Source: Serpentinimonas maccroryi
GTDB taxonomy: Bacteria; Pseudomonadota; Gammaproteobacteria; Burkholderiales; Burkholderiaceae_C
Length of the DNA: 64,000 nucleotides
Reading direction: 5' to 3'
Assembly (NCBI RefSeq): GCF_000828915.1
Contig: NZ_AP014569.1
Location: 1,178,001-1,242,000 of the forward strand
Positions 8,925-21,687 of this stretch are shown one piece after another; position 1 is the stretch's first letter; the number at the start of each line of letters is the position of its first letter. A program made the translations under genes and the position numbers. The notes beneath the pieces were generated by a model. It did no database searches. It saw only the letters and a list, made by a program, of their open reading frames with translations, and was not told the DNA's origin.

Positions 8925-10364
8925 TTAAAAGTTCAGCGCGCGCTTGTCCACGGCCAGCGCCGCTTCTTTGGTGGCTTCGCTCAGGCTGGGGTGGGCGTGG
9001 CAGATGCGCGCGATGTCTTCGGCGCTGGCCTTGAACTCGAGCGCCAGCACCGCTTCGGCGATCAGCTCGCTGGCCATGGGCCCGACGATGTGCACACCCA
9101 AAATTTGGTCGGTGGTGGCGTCGGCCAGCATTTTGACCATGCCGGTGGTGTCGCCCAGCGCGCGCGCGCGGCCGTTGGCCAAGAACGGGAAGGTGCCGGC
9201 CTTGTAAGCCACGCCGTCGGCCTTGAGCTGCTGCTCGGTGCGGCCCACCCAAGCGATTTCCGGGCTGGTGTAAATCACCCAAGGGATGGTGTCGAAGTTC
9301 ACGTGCCCGTGCTGGCCGGCGATGCGCTCGGCCACCGCCACGCCCTCTTCTTCGGCCTTGTGCGCCAGCATGGGGCCGCGCACCACATCGCCCACCGCCC
9401 AGACGCCGGGCAGGTTGGTGCGGCAGTCGGCATCGACCACAATGGCGCCGCGCTCGTCGAGCTGCAAGCCCACCGCCTGCGCGTTGAGCCCCTGCGTGTT
9501 GGGTGCGCGCCCGATCGAGACGATCAGCTTGTCGGCCTCGAGCGTCTGCGGCTCGCCTTTGGCGTTGGTGTAGGCGATGGATACGCCTTTTTTGAGCGCC
9601 TTGATCTCGCCCACCTGCACCCCGAGCTCGATCTTCAGGCCTTGCTTGTCGAAGGCTTTTTTGGCTTCGCGTGCAATTTGCTCATCGACCGCGCCGAGGA
9701 AGGTCGGCAGCCCTTCGAGCACGGTGACGTCGGCACCGAGGCGGCGCCAGACCGAACCGAGCTCGAGCCCGATCACGCCCGAGCCGATCACCGCCAGCCG
9801 CTTGGGCACCGCGCCCAAGCGCAAGCCGCCGTCGTTGGAGAGCACGTTGACTTCGTCGAAGGGCACCCCGGGCAGCTCGCGCGCGCTCGAGCCGGTGGCC
9901 ACGATCACCTGTTTGGCGCTCAGGGTCTGCGGTTCGGCGCCTGCAGCAGGGGCGGCCACGGCGATCTGGTAACCGGCAGCGTCGGCCTGCACAAAGCTGG
10001 CGCGGCCGTGGAAAAACGCCACCTTGTTTTTCTTGAACAGATACAAAATGCCGTCGTTGTTTTGCTTGACCACGGTGTTTTTGCGGCCCAGCATCTGCGC
10101 CACATCGATCTTCACCGCTCCGGTGCTGATGCCGTGCTCGGCAAAGTGCAGCCGCGCGTGCTCGTAGTGCTCGGACGATTGCAGCAACGCCTTGGACGGG
10201 ATGCAGCCGACGTTGGTGCAGGTGCCGCCCGGGGCGGGGCCACCGTCGGCGTTGCTCCAAGCGTCGATGCACGCCACTTTGAAGCCGAGTTGGGCGGCGC
10301 GGATGGCGGCCACATAGCCACCGGGGCCGGCGCCGATGACGATCACATCAAATGTTTGGCTCAT
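8925..10364 (-). CDS. lpdA: Dihydrolipoyl dehydrogenase (E3) of 2-oxoglutarate dehydrogenase
   Basis: A 479-residue FAD/NAD disulfide oxidoreductase that reoxidises dihydrolipoamide. The FAD Rossmann motif is [21 protein letters not shown]. The redox disulfide is C49/C54 in [13 protein letters not shown]. The NAD-binding motif is [16 protein letters not shown], and the C-terminal His-Glu pair is in [14 protein letters not shown]. It has no N-terminal lipoyl domain, unlike some pyruvate-dehydrogenase E3 proteins. It is the third gene of sucA-sucB-lpdA, 16 bp after sucB. Confidence 0.97.
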   Translation of the reverse strand: MSQTFDVIVIGAGPGGYVAAIRAAQLGFKVACIDAWSNADGGPAPGGTCTNVGCIPSKALLQSSEHYEHARLHFAEHGISTGAVKIDVAQMLGRKNTVVKQNNDGILYLFKKNKVAFFHGRASFVQADAAGYQIAVAAPAAGAEPQTLSAKQVIVATGSSARELPGVPFDEVNVLSNDGGLRLGAVPKRLAVIGSGVIGLELGSVWRRLGADVTVLEGLPTFLGAVDEQIAREAKKAFDKQGLKIELGVQVGEIKALKKGVSIAYTNAKGEPQTLEADKLIVSIGRAPNTQGLNAQAVGLQLDERGAIVVDADCRTNLPGVWAVGDVVRGPMLAHKAEEEGVAVAERIAGQHGHVNFDTIPWVIYTSPEIAWVGRTEQQLKADGVAYKAGTFPFLANGRARALGDTTGMVKMLADATTDQILGVHIVGPMASELIAEAVLALEFKASAEDIARICHAHPSLSEATKEAALAVDKRALNF

Positions 10365-10380
10365 GGTAGGGCGCTCCAGC

Positions 10381-11655
<1,275 letters not shown>

Positions 11656-11763
11656 GATGGTTCGATCCTTGAATGCGTTTGCTGGGTGCCTAAACGGCTT
11701 AACGTGGCTTGGCTAAATTTCGGTTGCGCGGGGTGTGGGTGCGTGCGCCCGCAGGCGCAGGGC

Positions 11764-14643
11764 TCATTTGCTCAGGATGAAACCCTTGAGCTTGCCGAAG
11801 GCGGCTTCGATCAGGGTCTTTTGCTGGTCTTGGTGCAGGTGCGCATAACCCACCGCTGGCGAGGCCGAAGCGGCGCGGCCGGCATAGCCCAAGCGCTGGC
11901 CGTCGAGCATGTTGTCGTGGATGTTGTGCTGGATGAAGAACCAGGCGCCTTGGTTTTGCGGCTCGTCTTGGCACCAGACGATGTCGGTCGCGTTCGGGTA
12001 GCGCTTGAGCTCGGCGGCAAAAGCCTTGTGCGGGAACGGGTAGAGCTGCTCGACGCGCAGTATGGCCACGTCGTGCGCGCCTTTTTCTTCGCGTTTTTTG
12101 ACCAAGTCGTAATAGACCTTGCCCGAGCAAGCGATCACGCGCTTGACGGCGCTAGCGTTTTTGGCCACCTCGGCGCTGTGCTCCGGGATCACGGTCTGGA
12201 AGCCACCCTTGGTGAATTCGCTCAGGGGTGAGCCCGCGTCTTTGTTGCGCAACAGGCTCTTGGGCGTGAAGATCACCAGCGGCTTGCGCAGGTTGCGCAC
12301 CATTTGCCGGCGCAGCACGTGGAAAATCTGGCTGGCGGTGGTCGGCTGCACCAGTTGCATGTTGGTGTCGGCTGCGAGCTGCAAAAAGCGCTCGACGCGC
12401 GCCGAGCTGTGCTCTGGGCCTTGGCCCTCGTAGCCGTGCGGCAGCATCAGGGTGATGCCGTTGACGCGGCCCCACTTGACTTCGCCCGAGGCGATGAACT
12501 GGTCGATCACCACCTGGGCGCCGTTGACGAAGTCGCCAAACTGCGCTTCCCAGATCACCAGCGTGTTCGGGTCGTTGGAGGCGTAGCCGTACTCAAAGCC
12601 CAGCACCGCTTCTTCGGACAGGATGGAGTCGATGACCACGAACGGGGCCTGGTTCTCGGCCACGTTCTGCAAGGGGATGTAGGTGCCCTCGTTCCATTTT
12701 TCGCGGTTCTGGTCGTGGATCACGGCGTGGCGGTGGGTGAAGGTGCCGCGGCCGCAGTCTTCACCCGACAGGCGCACCGCATAACCGCTGGCCACCAGCG
12801 AGGCAAACGCCATGTGCTCGCCCATGCCCCAGTCAACGTTGAGCTCGCCGCGGCCCATGTCGGCGCGGTCGGCATAGACCTTTTTCACCAGTTGGTGCGG
12901 CGTCACGCTGGCCGGCAGGGTGGTGATGCGCTCGGCCAGGCGCTTCCACTCGGCCAGCGGGATCGCGGTGTCGGCGCTGTCGCTCCATTTTTTGCCCAAG
13001 AACGGGGCCCAGTCAACGGCGAACTTGCTCTTGAAATTGGTCAGCACCGGGTCCACCGTGTGCCGGCCTTCGTCGAGCGCGGCGCGGTAGGCTTTGACCA
13101 TTTCGTCGCCCAAGTGTTCACCCAAGCCTTGCGCCGCCAGCTTGTCGGCGTAGAGCTTGCGCGTGCCCGGGTGCTGGGCGATCTTTTTGTACATCAACGG
13201 CTGCGTCAGCGCCGGGGTGTCTTGCTCGTTGTGGCCGAGCTTGCGAAAGCAGATGATGTCGATCACCACGTCCTTGGAGAAGGTCATGCGGTATTCGATC
13301 GCCAGCTGCGCCGCCAGCGCCACCGCTTCCGGGTCGTCGCCGTTGACATGCAGCACCGGCGCCTCGATCATCTTGACGATGTCGGTGCAGTACAGGGTCG
13401 AGCGCGTGTCGCGGGGGTCCGAGGTGGTAAAGCCGATCTGGTTGTTGATGACGATGTGCACCGTGCCGCCGGTGGAGTAGCCCCGGGTTTGGGCCAGCGC
13501 CAGCGTCTCTTGCACCACGCCTTGGCCAGCGATGGCGGCGTCACCGTGCACCAAAATGGGCAGCACCTGCTCGCCCTTGCGGTCGCCGCGCCGGTCCATG
13601 CGCGCGCGCACCGAGCCCTCCACCACCGGGTTCACGATCTCTAAGTGTGAGGGGTTGAAAGCCAGGCTCAGGTGCACCGGGCCGCCGGGGGTGCTGACGT
13701 CGGAGCTAAAGCCTTGGTGGTATTTCACGTCACCTGCGGGCAGGTCTTCGGGGGCGGTGTGGTCGAACTCGGCAAACAGGTCTTTGGGCATTTTGCCCAA
13801 GGTGTTGACCAGCACATTGAGGCGCCCACGGTGCGCCATGCCGATCACGATCTCTTGCACGCCCTTGGCGCCGGCTTGCTGGATGACCCGGTCCATGGCC
13901 ACGATGAAGCTCTCACCGCCTTCAAGCGAGAAGCGCTTTTGGCCCACGTATTTGGTGTGCAAAAAGCGCTCAAGGCCTTCGGCAGCTGTGAGGCGGTCGA
14001 GGATGTGTTTTTTCTCGTCGGTGCTGAAGTTGGGCTTGCTGCGCACGCCTTCGAGCCGCTCTTGCCACCAGCGCTTTTGCGTCTGGTCGCTGAGGTACAT
14101 GAACTCGGCCCCTATGGAGCCGCAGTAGGTCTCGCGCAGCGCGTTGAGCAGCTCGCGCAGCGGCATGGTCTCGCGCCGGAAGAAGGTGTTGTTGGTGCTG
14201 AACACCGTCTCGAAGTCGGCGTCGCCAAAGCCATAAAAAGCCGGGTCGAGGTCGGGGATCTGCTCGCGCTCGGTGCGCTTGAGCGGATCAAGGTCGGCCC
14301 AACGCTGCCCCACGTTGCGGTAGGCGGCGATGAGCTGCTGCGCATAAACCTGTTTGCGCGCCAGCTCAGGGTTGGCGTTCGAGGCCACCACCACCTGCGT
14401 CACGCCCTGCTTGGCGCGCTCGGCAAAGGCATTGATGACCGGCAAATGGGGCACGTCGCGAGCTGCGCTGCCATCGAGCGCCGGCACGTTTTGCAACGCA
14501 TCGAAGTAGTCGCGCCAAGAATCGGGCACCGAGGTCGGGTCGGCGAGGTAGTTTTCGTACATCTCCTCGACATAGGGCGCGTTGCCGCCGAACAGGTACG
14601 AATTGCCTTGATAGGCTTGATAGACGCCAGAGGTCTGATTCAT
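11764..14643 (-). CDS. sucA: 2-oxoglutarate dehydrogenase E1 component
   Basis: A 959-residue thiamine-diphosphate decarboxylase of the TCA cycle. The N-terminus MNQTSGVYQAYQGNSYLFGG matches the family, as do VEEMYENYLADP, the substrate-site HRGRLNVLVN and the GDAAIAGQGVVQETL region of the ThDP domain. The C-terminal transketolase-like part ends with QDEPQNQGAWFF. The ATG at 14643 has GAAGG about 11 nt upstream; an extra in-frame start at 14679 would add 12 residues. It is the first gene of the sucA-sucB-lpdA-zapE operon, with a 240-bp leader holding repeats. Confidence 0.97.
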   Translation of the reverse strand: MNQTSGVYQAYQGNSYLFGGNAPYVEEMYENYLADPTSVPDSWRDYFDALQNVPALDGSAARDVPHLPVINAFAERAKQGVTQVVVASNANPELARKQVYAQQLIAAYRNVGQRWADLDPLKRTEREQIPDLDPAFYGFGDADFETVFSTNNTFFRRETMPLRELLNALRETYCGSIGAEFMYLSDQTQKRWWQERLEGVRSKPNFSTDEKKHILDRLTAAEGLERFLHTKYVGQKRFSLEGGESFIVAMDRVIQQAGAKGVQEIVIGMAHRGRLNVLVNTLGKMPKDLFAEFDHTAPEDLPAGDVKYHQGFSSDVSTPGGPVHLSLAFNPSHLEIVNPVVEGSVRARMDRRGDRKGEQVLPILVHGDAAIAGQGVVQETLALAQTRGYSTGGTVHIVINNQIGFTTSDPRDTRSTLYCTDIVKMIEAPVLHVNGDDPEAVALAAQLAIEYRMTFSKDVVIDIICFRKLGHNEQDTPALTQPLMYKKIAQHPGTRKLYADKLAAQGLGEHLGDEMVKAYRAALDEGRHTVDPVLTNFKSKFAVDWAPFLGKKWSDSADTAIPLAEWKRLAERITTLPASVTPHQLVKKVYADRADMGRGELNVDWGMGEHMAFASLVASGYAVRLSGEDCGRGTFTHRHAVIHDQNREKWNEGTYIPLQNVAENQAPFVVIDSILSEEAVLGFEYGYASNDPNTLVIWEAQFGDFVNGAQVVIDQFIASGEVKWGRVNGITLMLPHGYEGQGPEHSSARVERFLQLAADTNMQLVQPTTASQIFHVLRRQMVRNLRKPLVIFTPKSLLRNKDAGSPLSEFTKGGFQTVIPEHSAEVAKNASAVKRVIACSGKVYYDLVKKREEKGAHDVAILRVEQLYPFPHKAFAAELKRYPNATDIVWCQDEPQNQGAWFFIQHNIHDNMLDGQRLGYAGRAASASPAVGYAHLHQDQQKTLIEAAFGKLKGFILSK

Positions 14644-14884
14644 GAAATCGCTCGCCTTCAGTTTCCCTGCAGGAAACACAAGTGGGTTGAGAAAACCTTC
14701 CGCGACACGGCTGCACCGATTGGCGGATGCGACACGGGCCTAAAATAGGCCCACGCAATCCCGCGATTGTGCCACCGATTGCGGCTCGATTGGAAAAAAT
14801 TTGTGCTTGTCTCCTGAGCCTTATAGGCCACCGATTGGGGCTCGCGGGGGGCTGTGGGCCGCCACCGCCAAGCGCTGGGCCGGG
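14644..14884 (-). promoter_or_regulatory. sucA upstream region with repeated CACCGATTG and a palindrome
   Basis: This non-coding 241 bp holds the likely sucA promoter. Three copies of CACCGATTG occur on the plus strand at 14714, 14773 and 14829 (spacings 59 and 56 bp). A perfect inverted repeat, GGGCCTA-AAA-TAGGCCC, lies at 14736-14752; its centre reads TATTTT on the minus strand and could double as a -10. No regulator is recognised. The function is inferred only from position and repetition. Confidence 0.4.
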
Positions 14885-15142
14885 CTAATTTTGCGGCGCA
14901 GTTTGAGCCTCGTTGTTGACAGGAAGCTGACCGCTGGTGCCCACGTTGACGCTGCCCGCGCCCACCGACACCCCCACGCCCACGCGGCCATCGCTGCCCA
15001 CGCCCACACCCACCGAGGTGCCTCGGCCCAAAGGCACCGAAACCCCGAGGTTGACGGTGGCGCAGCCGGTGAGCGCCAGCGCCAGCGCCAGCAGCGCCAA
15101 GCCGCGCAGTGCAGCGGGGCAACGCAATCCAAGCATGGCCAT
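14885..15142 (-). CDS. Small lipoprotein, Gly/Val-repeat
   Basis: An 85-residue predicted lipoprotein of unknown function. Residues 8-26 form the signal peptide and the lipobox is L24-T-G-C27. The mature part is a repeat of G/V pairs (VGVGVGSDGRVGVGVSVGAG) ending in a polar tail. The ATG at 15142 is supported by a GGAGG 8 nt upstream (15151-15155). Position +2 after Cys is Ala, which in E. coli would favour the outer membrane. It lies 91 bp downstream of the VOC gene on the same strand. I know no named family. Confidence 0.8.
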   Translation of the reverse strand: MAMLGLRCPAALRGLALLALALALTGCATVNLGVSVPLGRGTSVGVGVGSDGRVGVGVSVGAGSVNVGTSGQLPVNNEAQTAPQN

Positions 15143-15233
15143 GGTGTGCACCTCCAAAAATGGGAATGGGGCTATTCTGACAGCTGTGGCGCCTTGGTGC
15201 CAGGATGCGCTCGCAGTTCTGCGTCTCAGCGTC

Positions 15234-15694
<461 letters not shown>

Positions 15695-15698
<4 letters not shown>

Positions 15699-17785
15699 TG
15701 TGCAAACTCCACGATCGGCTGATCCACCACCAGGCTTTCGCCCTTGGCCGCCAACACCTTGGCCACCACGCCGTCGGCGGCGGCAAAGAGCACGTTCTCC
15801 ATCTTCATGGCCTCGATCACCGCCACGCGCTCGCCGGCTTGCACCTTTTGGCCCGGCTGCACCGCCACGTCCACCAGCAGCCCAGGCATGGGCGAGAGCA
15901 CGAAGCGGCTCAGATCGGGCGGCCGCTTGAAGGGCATAAGGCGGTGCAGCTCGGCCATGCGCGGCGAAACCACCATGGCTTGCAGGCGCGCACCGTTGTG
16001 TTGCAGCACCAGCGCCAACGGGTTGCCGGGCGCGCCGCGCTCGATCTGCGCCGTGAAGGGCTGCTGATTGCACTGACCGCTGATGACGATGTCGTTGAGG
16101 CGCGACGGTGAGCGCATCTGGTAGTGCCGCGCCCCCACGCGCACCGAGGCACAGCCGCTTTCGCCCACAAACTCGTCCACGTGCACCGGGGTGTAGCGGT
16201 GTGCGCCATCGGCCGCCAGGCTGATGACCACGTAATCTTGCCCCACCTTCACGCCATAACCCGGCAACTGGCCCGAGATGCCGGTGGCGCGCTCGCGGCT
16301 CTTGCGGCGCACGAAGGCGGCCAGCGCCAGCAGAAAATCGGGGTCGGTGTGCGGCACGTCCTCGGCCTTGAAGCCGTGCGCGTAGTGCTGGGCGATAAAG
16401 CCGGTGTTGAAGTGGCCCGAGACGAAGTCTGGGTGCGCGAGCAAGGCCGACTGGAACGGGATGTTGCTGCCGATGCCGCGGATCACAAAGCCGTTGAGCG
16501 CCTCGCGCATGCGCGCAATCGCGTCGGCGCGGTCGCGACCGTGCACGATCAGCTTGGCGATCATCGAGTCGTAGTGCATCGGGATCTCGCCGCCCTCAAA
16601 CACGCCGGTATCGACGCGCACACCGCCAAAGGCGGCGCTGGCATCGCCCGTGGCGGCCTCAAGCGCCGTTCCCGCTGCAAAAAGCGTAGGTTGCGGCGGG
16701 TTGAAGCGCACCAGCCGCCCGGTGCTGGGCAGGAAGTTGCGAAACGGGTCTTCGGCGTTGATGCGGCACTCGATCGCCCAGCCTTGGCGCTTGACTTCGG
16801 CTTGGGTCAGCGGCAGCGGCTCGCCGGCGGCGACGCGAATCATCAGCTCCACCAGATCGAGCCCGGTGATGCACTCGGTCACCGGGTGCTCCACCTGCAG
16901 GCGGGTGTTCATCTCGAGGAAGTAAAAATCTTGGTCTTTGCCCACCACGAACTCGACCGTGCCCGCGCTCTGGTACTGCACGGCTTGCGCCAGCGCCACC
17001 GCCTGCGCGCCCATGGCGTGGCGCGTGGCCTCGCTGATGAAGGGCGACGGCGCCTCTTCGATCACCTTTTGGTGCCGGCGCTGGATCGAGCACTCGCGCT
17101 CGCCGAGGTAGATCACGTTGCCGTGCGCGTCGCCCAGCACCTGGATTTCGATGTGGCGCGGCTCTTGCACGAATTTTTCGATGAAGATGCGGTCGTCGCC
17201 AAAGCTGTTGCGCGCCTCGTTGCGGCAACTGCTGAAGCCCTCGAAGGCCTCTTTGTCGTTGTAGGCCACGCGCAGCCCCTTGCCGCCACCGCCCGCGCTG
17301 GCCTTGATCATCACCGGGTAGCCGATGCCCTGCGCGATCTGCACCGCCTGCTCGGGCGTGTCGATGGCCTCGTTCCAGCCCGGAATGGTGCTCACGCCGG
17401 CGGCTTGTGCCAGCTTTTTGGAGGCGATTTTGTCGCCCATGGCGGCGATGCTGTGCGCCTTGGGGCCGATGAAGACGATGCCCTCGGCCTCGCAGCGGCG
17501 CGCAAAGTCTTCGTTCTCGCTCAAAAAGCCATAGCCGGGATGCAGCGCCTGCGCGCCGGTGGCGTGGCAGGCGGCGAGGAGCTTGTCGGCCACCAGATAG
17601 CTCTCGCGGCTGGGCGCCGGGCCCAGCAGCACGGCCTCGTCGGCCAGCTTGACGTGGCGCGCCTCGCGATCGGCCTCGGAATACACCGCCACCGCGGCGA
17701 TGCCCATTTTTTTCGCCGTGGCGATCACGCGGCAGGCGATTTCACCGCGGTTGGCGATTAGGATTTTCTTAAACACGTCGGACAC
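15695..17785 (-). CDS. pccA: Propionyl/acetyl-CoA carboxylase, biotin-containing alpha subunit
   Basis: A 696-residue protein with biotin carboxylase (residues about 1-450: [15 protein letters not shown], the ATP-grasp glycine loop [26 protein letters not shown]), a middle BT domain and a C-terminal biotinyl domain with K661 in EAMKMEN. It carboxylates biotin for transfer to acyl-CoA by PccB. Translation starts at GTG (17785) with only a weak SD. The cluster context (pccB, mcm, meaB) favours propionyl-CoA over acetyl- or methylcrotonyl-CoA. A toxin-antitoxin pair on the other strand separates it from pccB. Confidence 0.93.
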
Positions 17786-17797
17786 CTCTTGCGTTTG

Positions 17798-17823
17798 CGT
17801 TGATATCTTGATAGCATGAGTTC
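17798..17823 (+). promoter_or_regulatory. Candidate toxin-antitoxin operator (8-bp tandem repeat)
   Basis: TTGATATC (17800-17807) is followed directly by TTGATAGC (17808-17815), an 8-bp tandem repeat matching at 7 of 8 positions, 8 nt before the antitoxin ATG. This AT-rich patch in a GC-rich region is a plausible ribbon-helix-helix antitoxin operator. It may also influence the divergent pccA gene, whose start is only 38 bp away. No experimental motif is matched. Confidence 0.4.
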
Positions 17824-18183
17824 ATGTTGCGCACTCCTGCCCACCGCCCCAAACAGGTGCTGCTGCGCCTGCCCGACGAGCTCGCCACCCGCCTGGCCAG
17901 AGCGGTGGCGCCGCGCCAGCGCAACCAGTTTCTGGTCGATCTGGTGCGCCAAGCGCTGGACCTAGAAGACGCGCAACTGCAGGCAGCCTGCACATACATG
18001 AACCGCATCGAAGCCGCCAGCCCCGCGTTGGCGCGCGAGGGCGCTGAATGGGTGGGCAGCGCCCTGACGCCAGCGGTCGAACACTCAGACCCCGATTTCG
18101 ATTTGGTCACCTTTGAGCGCGAGTTTGGCGCTGCCCAAGCCGCACTCGAAGCACCCACGGCCCGCGCCGAAAGCCGCCGATGA
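17824..18183 (+). CDS. Antitoxin, ribbon-helix-helix type (MazE-like role)
   Basis: A 119-residue protein. Residues 10-45 (KQVLLRLPDELATRL, then QFLVDLVRQAL) look like a ribbon-helix-helix DNA-binding domain. The remainder is an Ala/Glu-rich tail with the string GAEWVGSALTP, likely to wrap the toxin. Its stop overlaps the toxin ATG by 4 nt (ATGA), the usual coupling in such pairs. The pair lies between pccA and pccB but on the opposite strand. The antitoxin identity rests on fold and the toxin partner. Confidence 0.8.
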   Translation: MLRTPAHRPKQVLLRLPDELATRLARAVAPRQRNQFLVDLVRQALDLEDAQLQAACTYMNRIEAASPALAREGAEWVGSALTPAVEHSDPDFDLVTFEREFGAAQAALEAPTARAESRR

Positions 18184-18524
18184 CGCAAGCCACTGCGCTC
18201 GAACGCGGCGCGGTGTGCTGGGTCGAGCTCGATCCGGTGCGCGGCAGCGAAATCGCCAAAACCCGCCCTTGCGTGGTGCTCTCGGCCAGCGTGATCAACC
18301 GCAGCCGGCGCACCGTGGTCGTCGTGCCCCTGAGCTCCACCCCAGAGGCTGCCCGTTTTCCCCTGCTGGTCGCCGTGCCCTCGGCGGGCAGCAGCTCCAA
18401 GGCACGCATCGAACACATACGCTGCGTGGATCAGAGTCGTTTGCAACGCTGCATCGGGCGGCTCAGCCCCGCCGATCTGGATGCCATCGGGCGCGCGCTG
18501 CTGCGCGTGCTCGGGCTGGCTTAG
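18180..18524 (+). CDS. PemK/MazF-family endoribonuclease toxin
   Basis: A 114-residue protein matching the MazF/PemK fold: the opening ERGAVCWVELDPVRGSEIAKTRPCVVLSASVIN holds the conserved RG-x-V, D-P-x-x-G-x-E and K-T-R-P strings, and VVVVPLSSTP follows. MazF toxins are sequence-specific mRNA interferases. The conserved Arg of KTRP and the Ser/Thr-rich SSTP region are intact, so it looks functional. It starts inside the antitoxin stop and ends 21 bp before the convergent 3' end of pccB. It is an independent transcription unit inserted in the propionate cluster. Confidence 0.9.
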   Translation: MTQATALERGAVCWVELDPVRGSEIAKTRPCVVLSASVINRSRRTVVVVPLSSTPEAARFPLLVAVPSAGSSSKARIEHIRCVDQSRLQRCIGRLSPADLDAIGRALLRVLGLA

Positions 18525-18545
18525 CTCAAACATGGCGGCAGCGCC

Positions 18546-20078
<1,533 letters not shown>

Positions 20079-20113
20079 AGAACTGTGGGCTCCGAAAAGG
20101 GTTGGCAGAGATG

Positions 20114-21271
20114 TTAAGGGGTGCACACGGCGGCTGGCGGCGCGGGCGCTTGCGGGGGTGGTGCAGGCTCGAGCAGCGCCAGCATCTGGTGCGCAGCGCT
20201 CGAGGGCGACAGCGCGTCGGCAAGCACCTGCTGCACCACCTCGGGCAGGCGCGCGCGCACCTGCGGGTGGGCGGCAAAACGCTGTTTGAGCCCGGCATCG
20301 ATCAGCGCCCACATCCAGGCGCTGGCCTGGCGCTGGCGCCGTGCCTGCCACTGGCCGTTGGCCTGCTGCACGCGCTGGAATTCGCTCACCGCCGCCCAGA
20401 AGGCGTCGAAGCGGTGCGCGCTGTTGCGCATGGGTTGCGCCTGCGCGGCGGCGCGTGTGGGTTGCGCCTGCGCGGCGCTCAGGGCGCTGAACTCGAGCAC
20501 ACGCGGCTGCCACGTGGGGGGGCGCGGCGCGATCGCCTCGGTTGCACCCGCCTGGGGCGCGATCGCCTCATTAGCACCCGCATGCGGCGCGTGCTCGCCG
20601 TGCCAGCCAAACAGGCGCAGCGCGGCAGTAATCTGGGCCCGGGCGCGGGTGGCGGCGGCCGGGTCGAGGTCGGCCTTGTTGATCAGCACCAAGTCGGCCA
20701 GCTCCATCACGCCTTTTTTGATGGCTTGCAGCTCGTCGCCAGCGTTGGGCAGTTGCAGCAGGCAAAACAGGTCGGTCATGCCGTGCACGGCGGTTTCGCT
20801 CTGGCCCACGCCCACGGTCTCGACGATCACCACGCCGTAGCCGGCGGCTTCGCAGAGCAAAATGGTTTCGCGCGTTTTTTCGGCCACGCCGCCCAGCTGG
20901 CCGCGGCTCGGGCTGGGGCGGATGTAGGCGCGCTCGTCGCTGCTCAGGCGCTCCATGCGCGTTTTGTCGCCCAATATCGAGCCGCCCGAAACGCTGCTCG
21001 ACGGATCGACTGCCAGCACCGCCACGCGCTGCCCTTGGCCGATCAGGTACAAACCCAAAGCCTCGATGAAGGTGCTCTTGCCCACCCCGGGCACGCCGCT
21101 GATGCCCAGCCGCAAGCTGCGCCCGGTGTGCGGCAGCAACGCGTCGAGCAGCGCGTGGGCCTGCACGCGGTGGTCGGCGCGGCTCGATTCGATCAGCGTG
21201 ATCGCCTTGGACAGGGCGCGGCGCTGCGCCGCATTGTGCGGCCCCAGCAGATCGGGCAGGAGGGCGTGCAT
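20114..21271 (-). CDS. meaB: Methylmalonyl-CoA mutase-associated G-protein chaperone MeaB
   Basis: A 385-residue SIMIBI GTPase that protects and reloads the B12 mutase. Walker A is GVPGVGKST (59-67); [19 protein letters not shown] and the switch region [12 protein letters not shown] follow, with NKAD as the base-recognition motif. The family is usually about 330 residues. The excess lies in two in-frame duplications after the GTPase core, residues about 231-250 and 264-280. The ATG at 21271 shares a base with the stop of the upstream PIN gene (TGATG), so translation is coupled to the toxin. Confidence 0.95.
   Translation of the reverse strand: MHALLPDLLGPHNAAQRRALSKAITLIESSRADHRVQAHALLDALLPHTGRSLRLGISGVPGVGKSTFIEALGLYLIGQGQRVAVLAVDPSSSVSGGSILGDKTRMERLSSDERAYIRPSPSRGQLGGVAEKTRETILLCEAAGYGVVIVETVGVGQSETAVHGMTDLFCLLQLPNAGDELQAIKKGVMELADLVLINKADLDPAAATRARAQITAALRLFGWHGEHAPHAGANEAIAPQAGATEAIAPRPPTWQPRVLEFSALSAAQAQPTRAAAQAQPMRNSAHRFDAFWAAVSEFQRVQQANGQWQARRQRQASAWMWALIDAGLKQRFAAHPQVRARLPEVVQQVLADALSPSSAAHQMLALLEPAPPPQAPAPPAAVCTP
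20432..20477. repeat. Short tandem duplication inside meaB (27-bp period)
   Basis: An identical 19-bp string (GGGTTGCGCCTGCGCGGCG) occurs at 20432-20450 and again at 20459-20477, a period of 27 bp or nine codons. It encodes duplicated AAQAQP-type segments of MeaB. The frame is preserved, so the protein is lengthened and not broken. Confidence 0.85.
20526..20585. repeat. 30-bp tandem duplication inside meaB with GCGATCGC cores
   Basis: GGCGCGATCGCCTC occurs at 20526 and 20556, a 30-bp period equal to ten codons, giving the protein duplication [10 protein letters not shown] / [10 protein letters not shown]. Each unit contains the octamer palindrome GCGATCGC. The two units differ at a few positions, so the duplication is not brand new. 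Confidence 0.85.
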
Positions 21272-21687
21272 CACCAAAGCTCGAAGCCACGCCCGTCGGG
21301 CAGGCGGTAGCGGGAAAAATCGCGCACGTCCAGCGTCAGGATGGTGTGCACATTGCCATCCACCGCCACCCAGTAGAGCGAGGCGTCGGCCAAATCCATC
21401 TCGGTTTTGCCGGGCTCGGTGTAGCGCTGCATGAGCAAGGCCATGTCGGGCAGGTGCTGGCAATCGAGCGGATAAACCTGCGCGCCGCCATGCCCCACCC
21501 ACGCCAGCATCAGGCTGCGGTCGCGCCCGTGCAGCAAATAGGCGGCCTCGGTCAGGCACGGCCAAGTGGTGTAGAGCTGCAAGCTGCGCCCCTGCTCGTG
21601 CAGCAGGCGGCGGTAGTGGGCATGCGCGCGCTCGTTCTGGTTGAACAGCGCCACCATGGCGCTCGAGTCCAAAAGCGCCGGCCTCAA
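21271..21687 (-). CDS. PIN-domain toxin (VapC-like)
   Basis: A 138-residue PIN-domain ribonuclease. Acidic active-site residues are visible at D7 (LLDSSAMV), E47 (LTEAAYLL), D98/D101 (EMDLADASLYW) and D120 (ILTLDVRDF). The best start is TTG at 21687, because it follows GGAGG by 7 nt and overlaps the antitoxin stop in the TTGA arrangement; the first ATG (21657) would remove the first catalytic Asp. Its stop overlaps the meaB ATG (TGATG). VapC-type toxins cleave tRNA or rRNA; the target here is unknown. Confidence 0.85.
   Translation of the reverse strand: MRPALLDSSAMVALFNQNERAHAHYRRLLHEQGRSLQLYTTWPCLTEAAYLLHGRDRSLMLAWVGHGGAQVYPLDCQHLPDMALLMQRYTEPGKTEMDLADASLYWVAVDGNVHTILTLDVRDFSRYRLPDGRGFELW

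Noticed and set aside
20526-20585. GCGATCGC octamers as a cyanobacterial HIP1-type signal
   Set aside because: The two copies arise from one tandem duplication in meaB and not from genome-wide enrichment.
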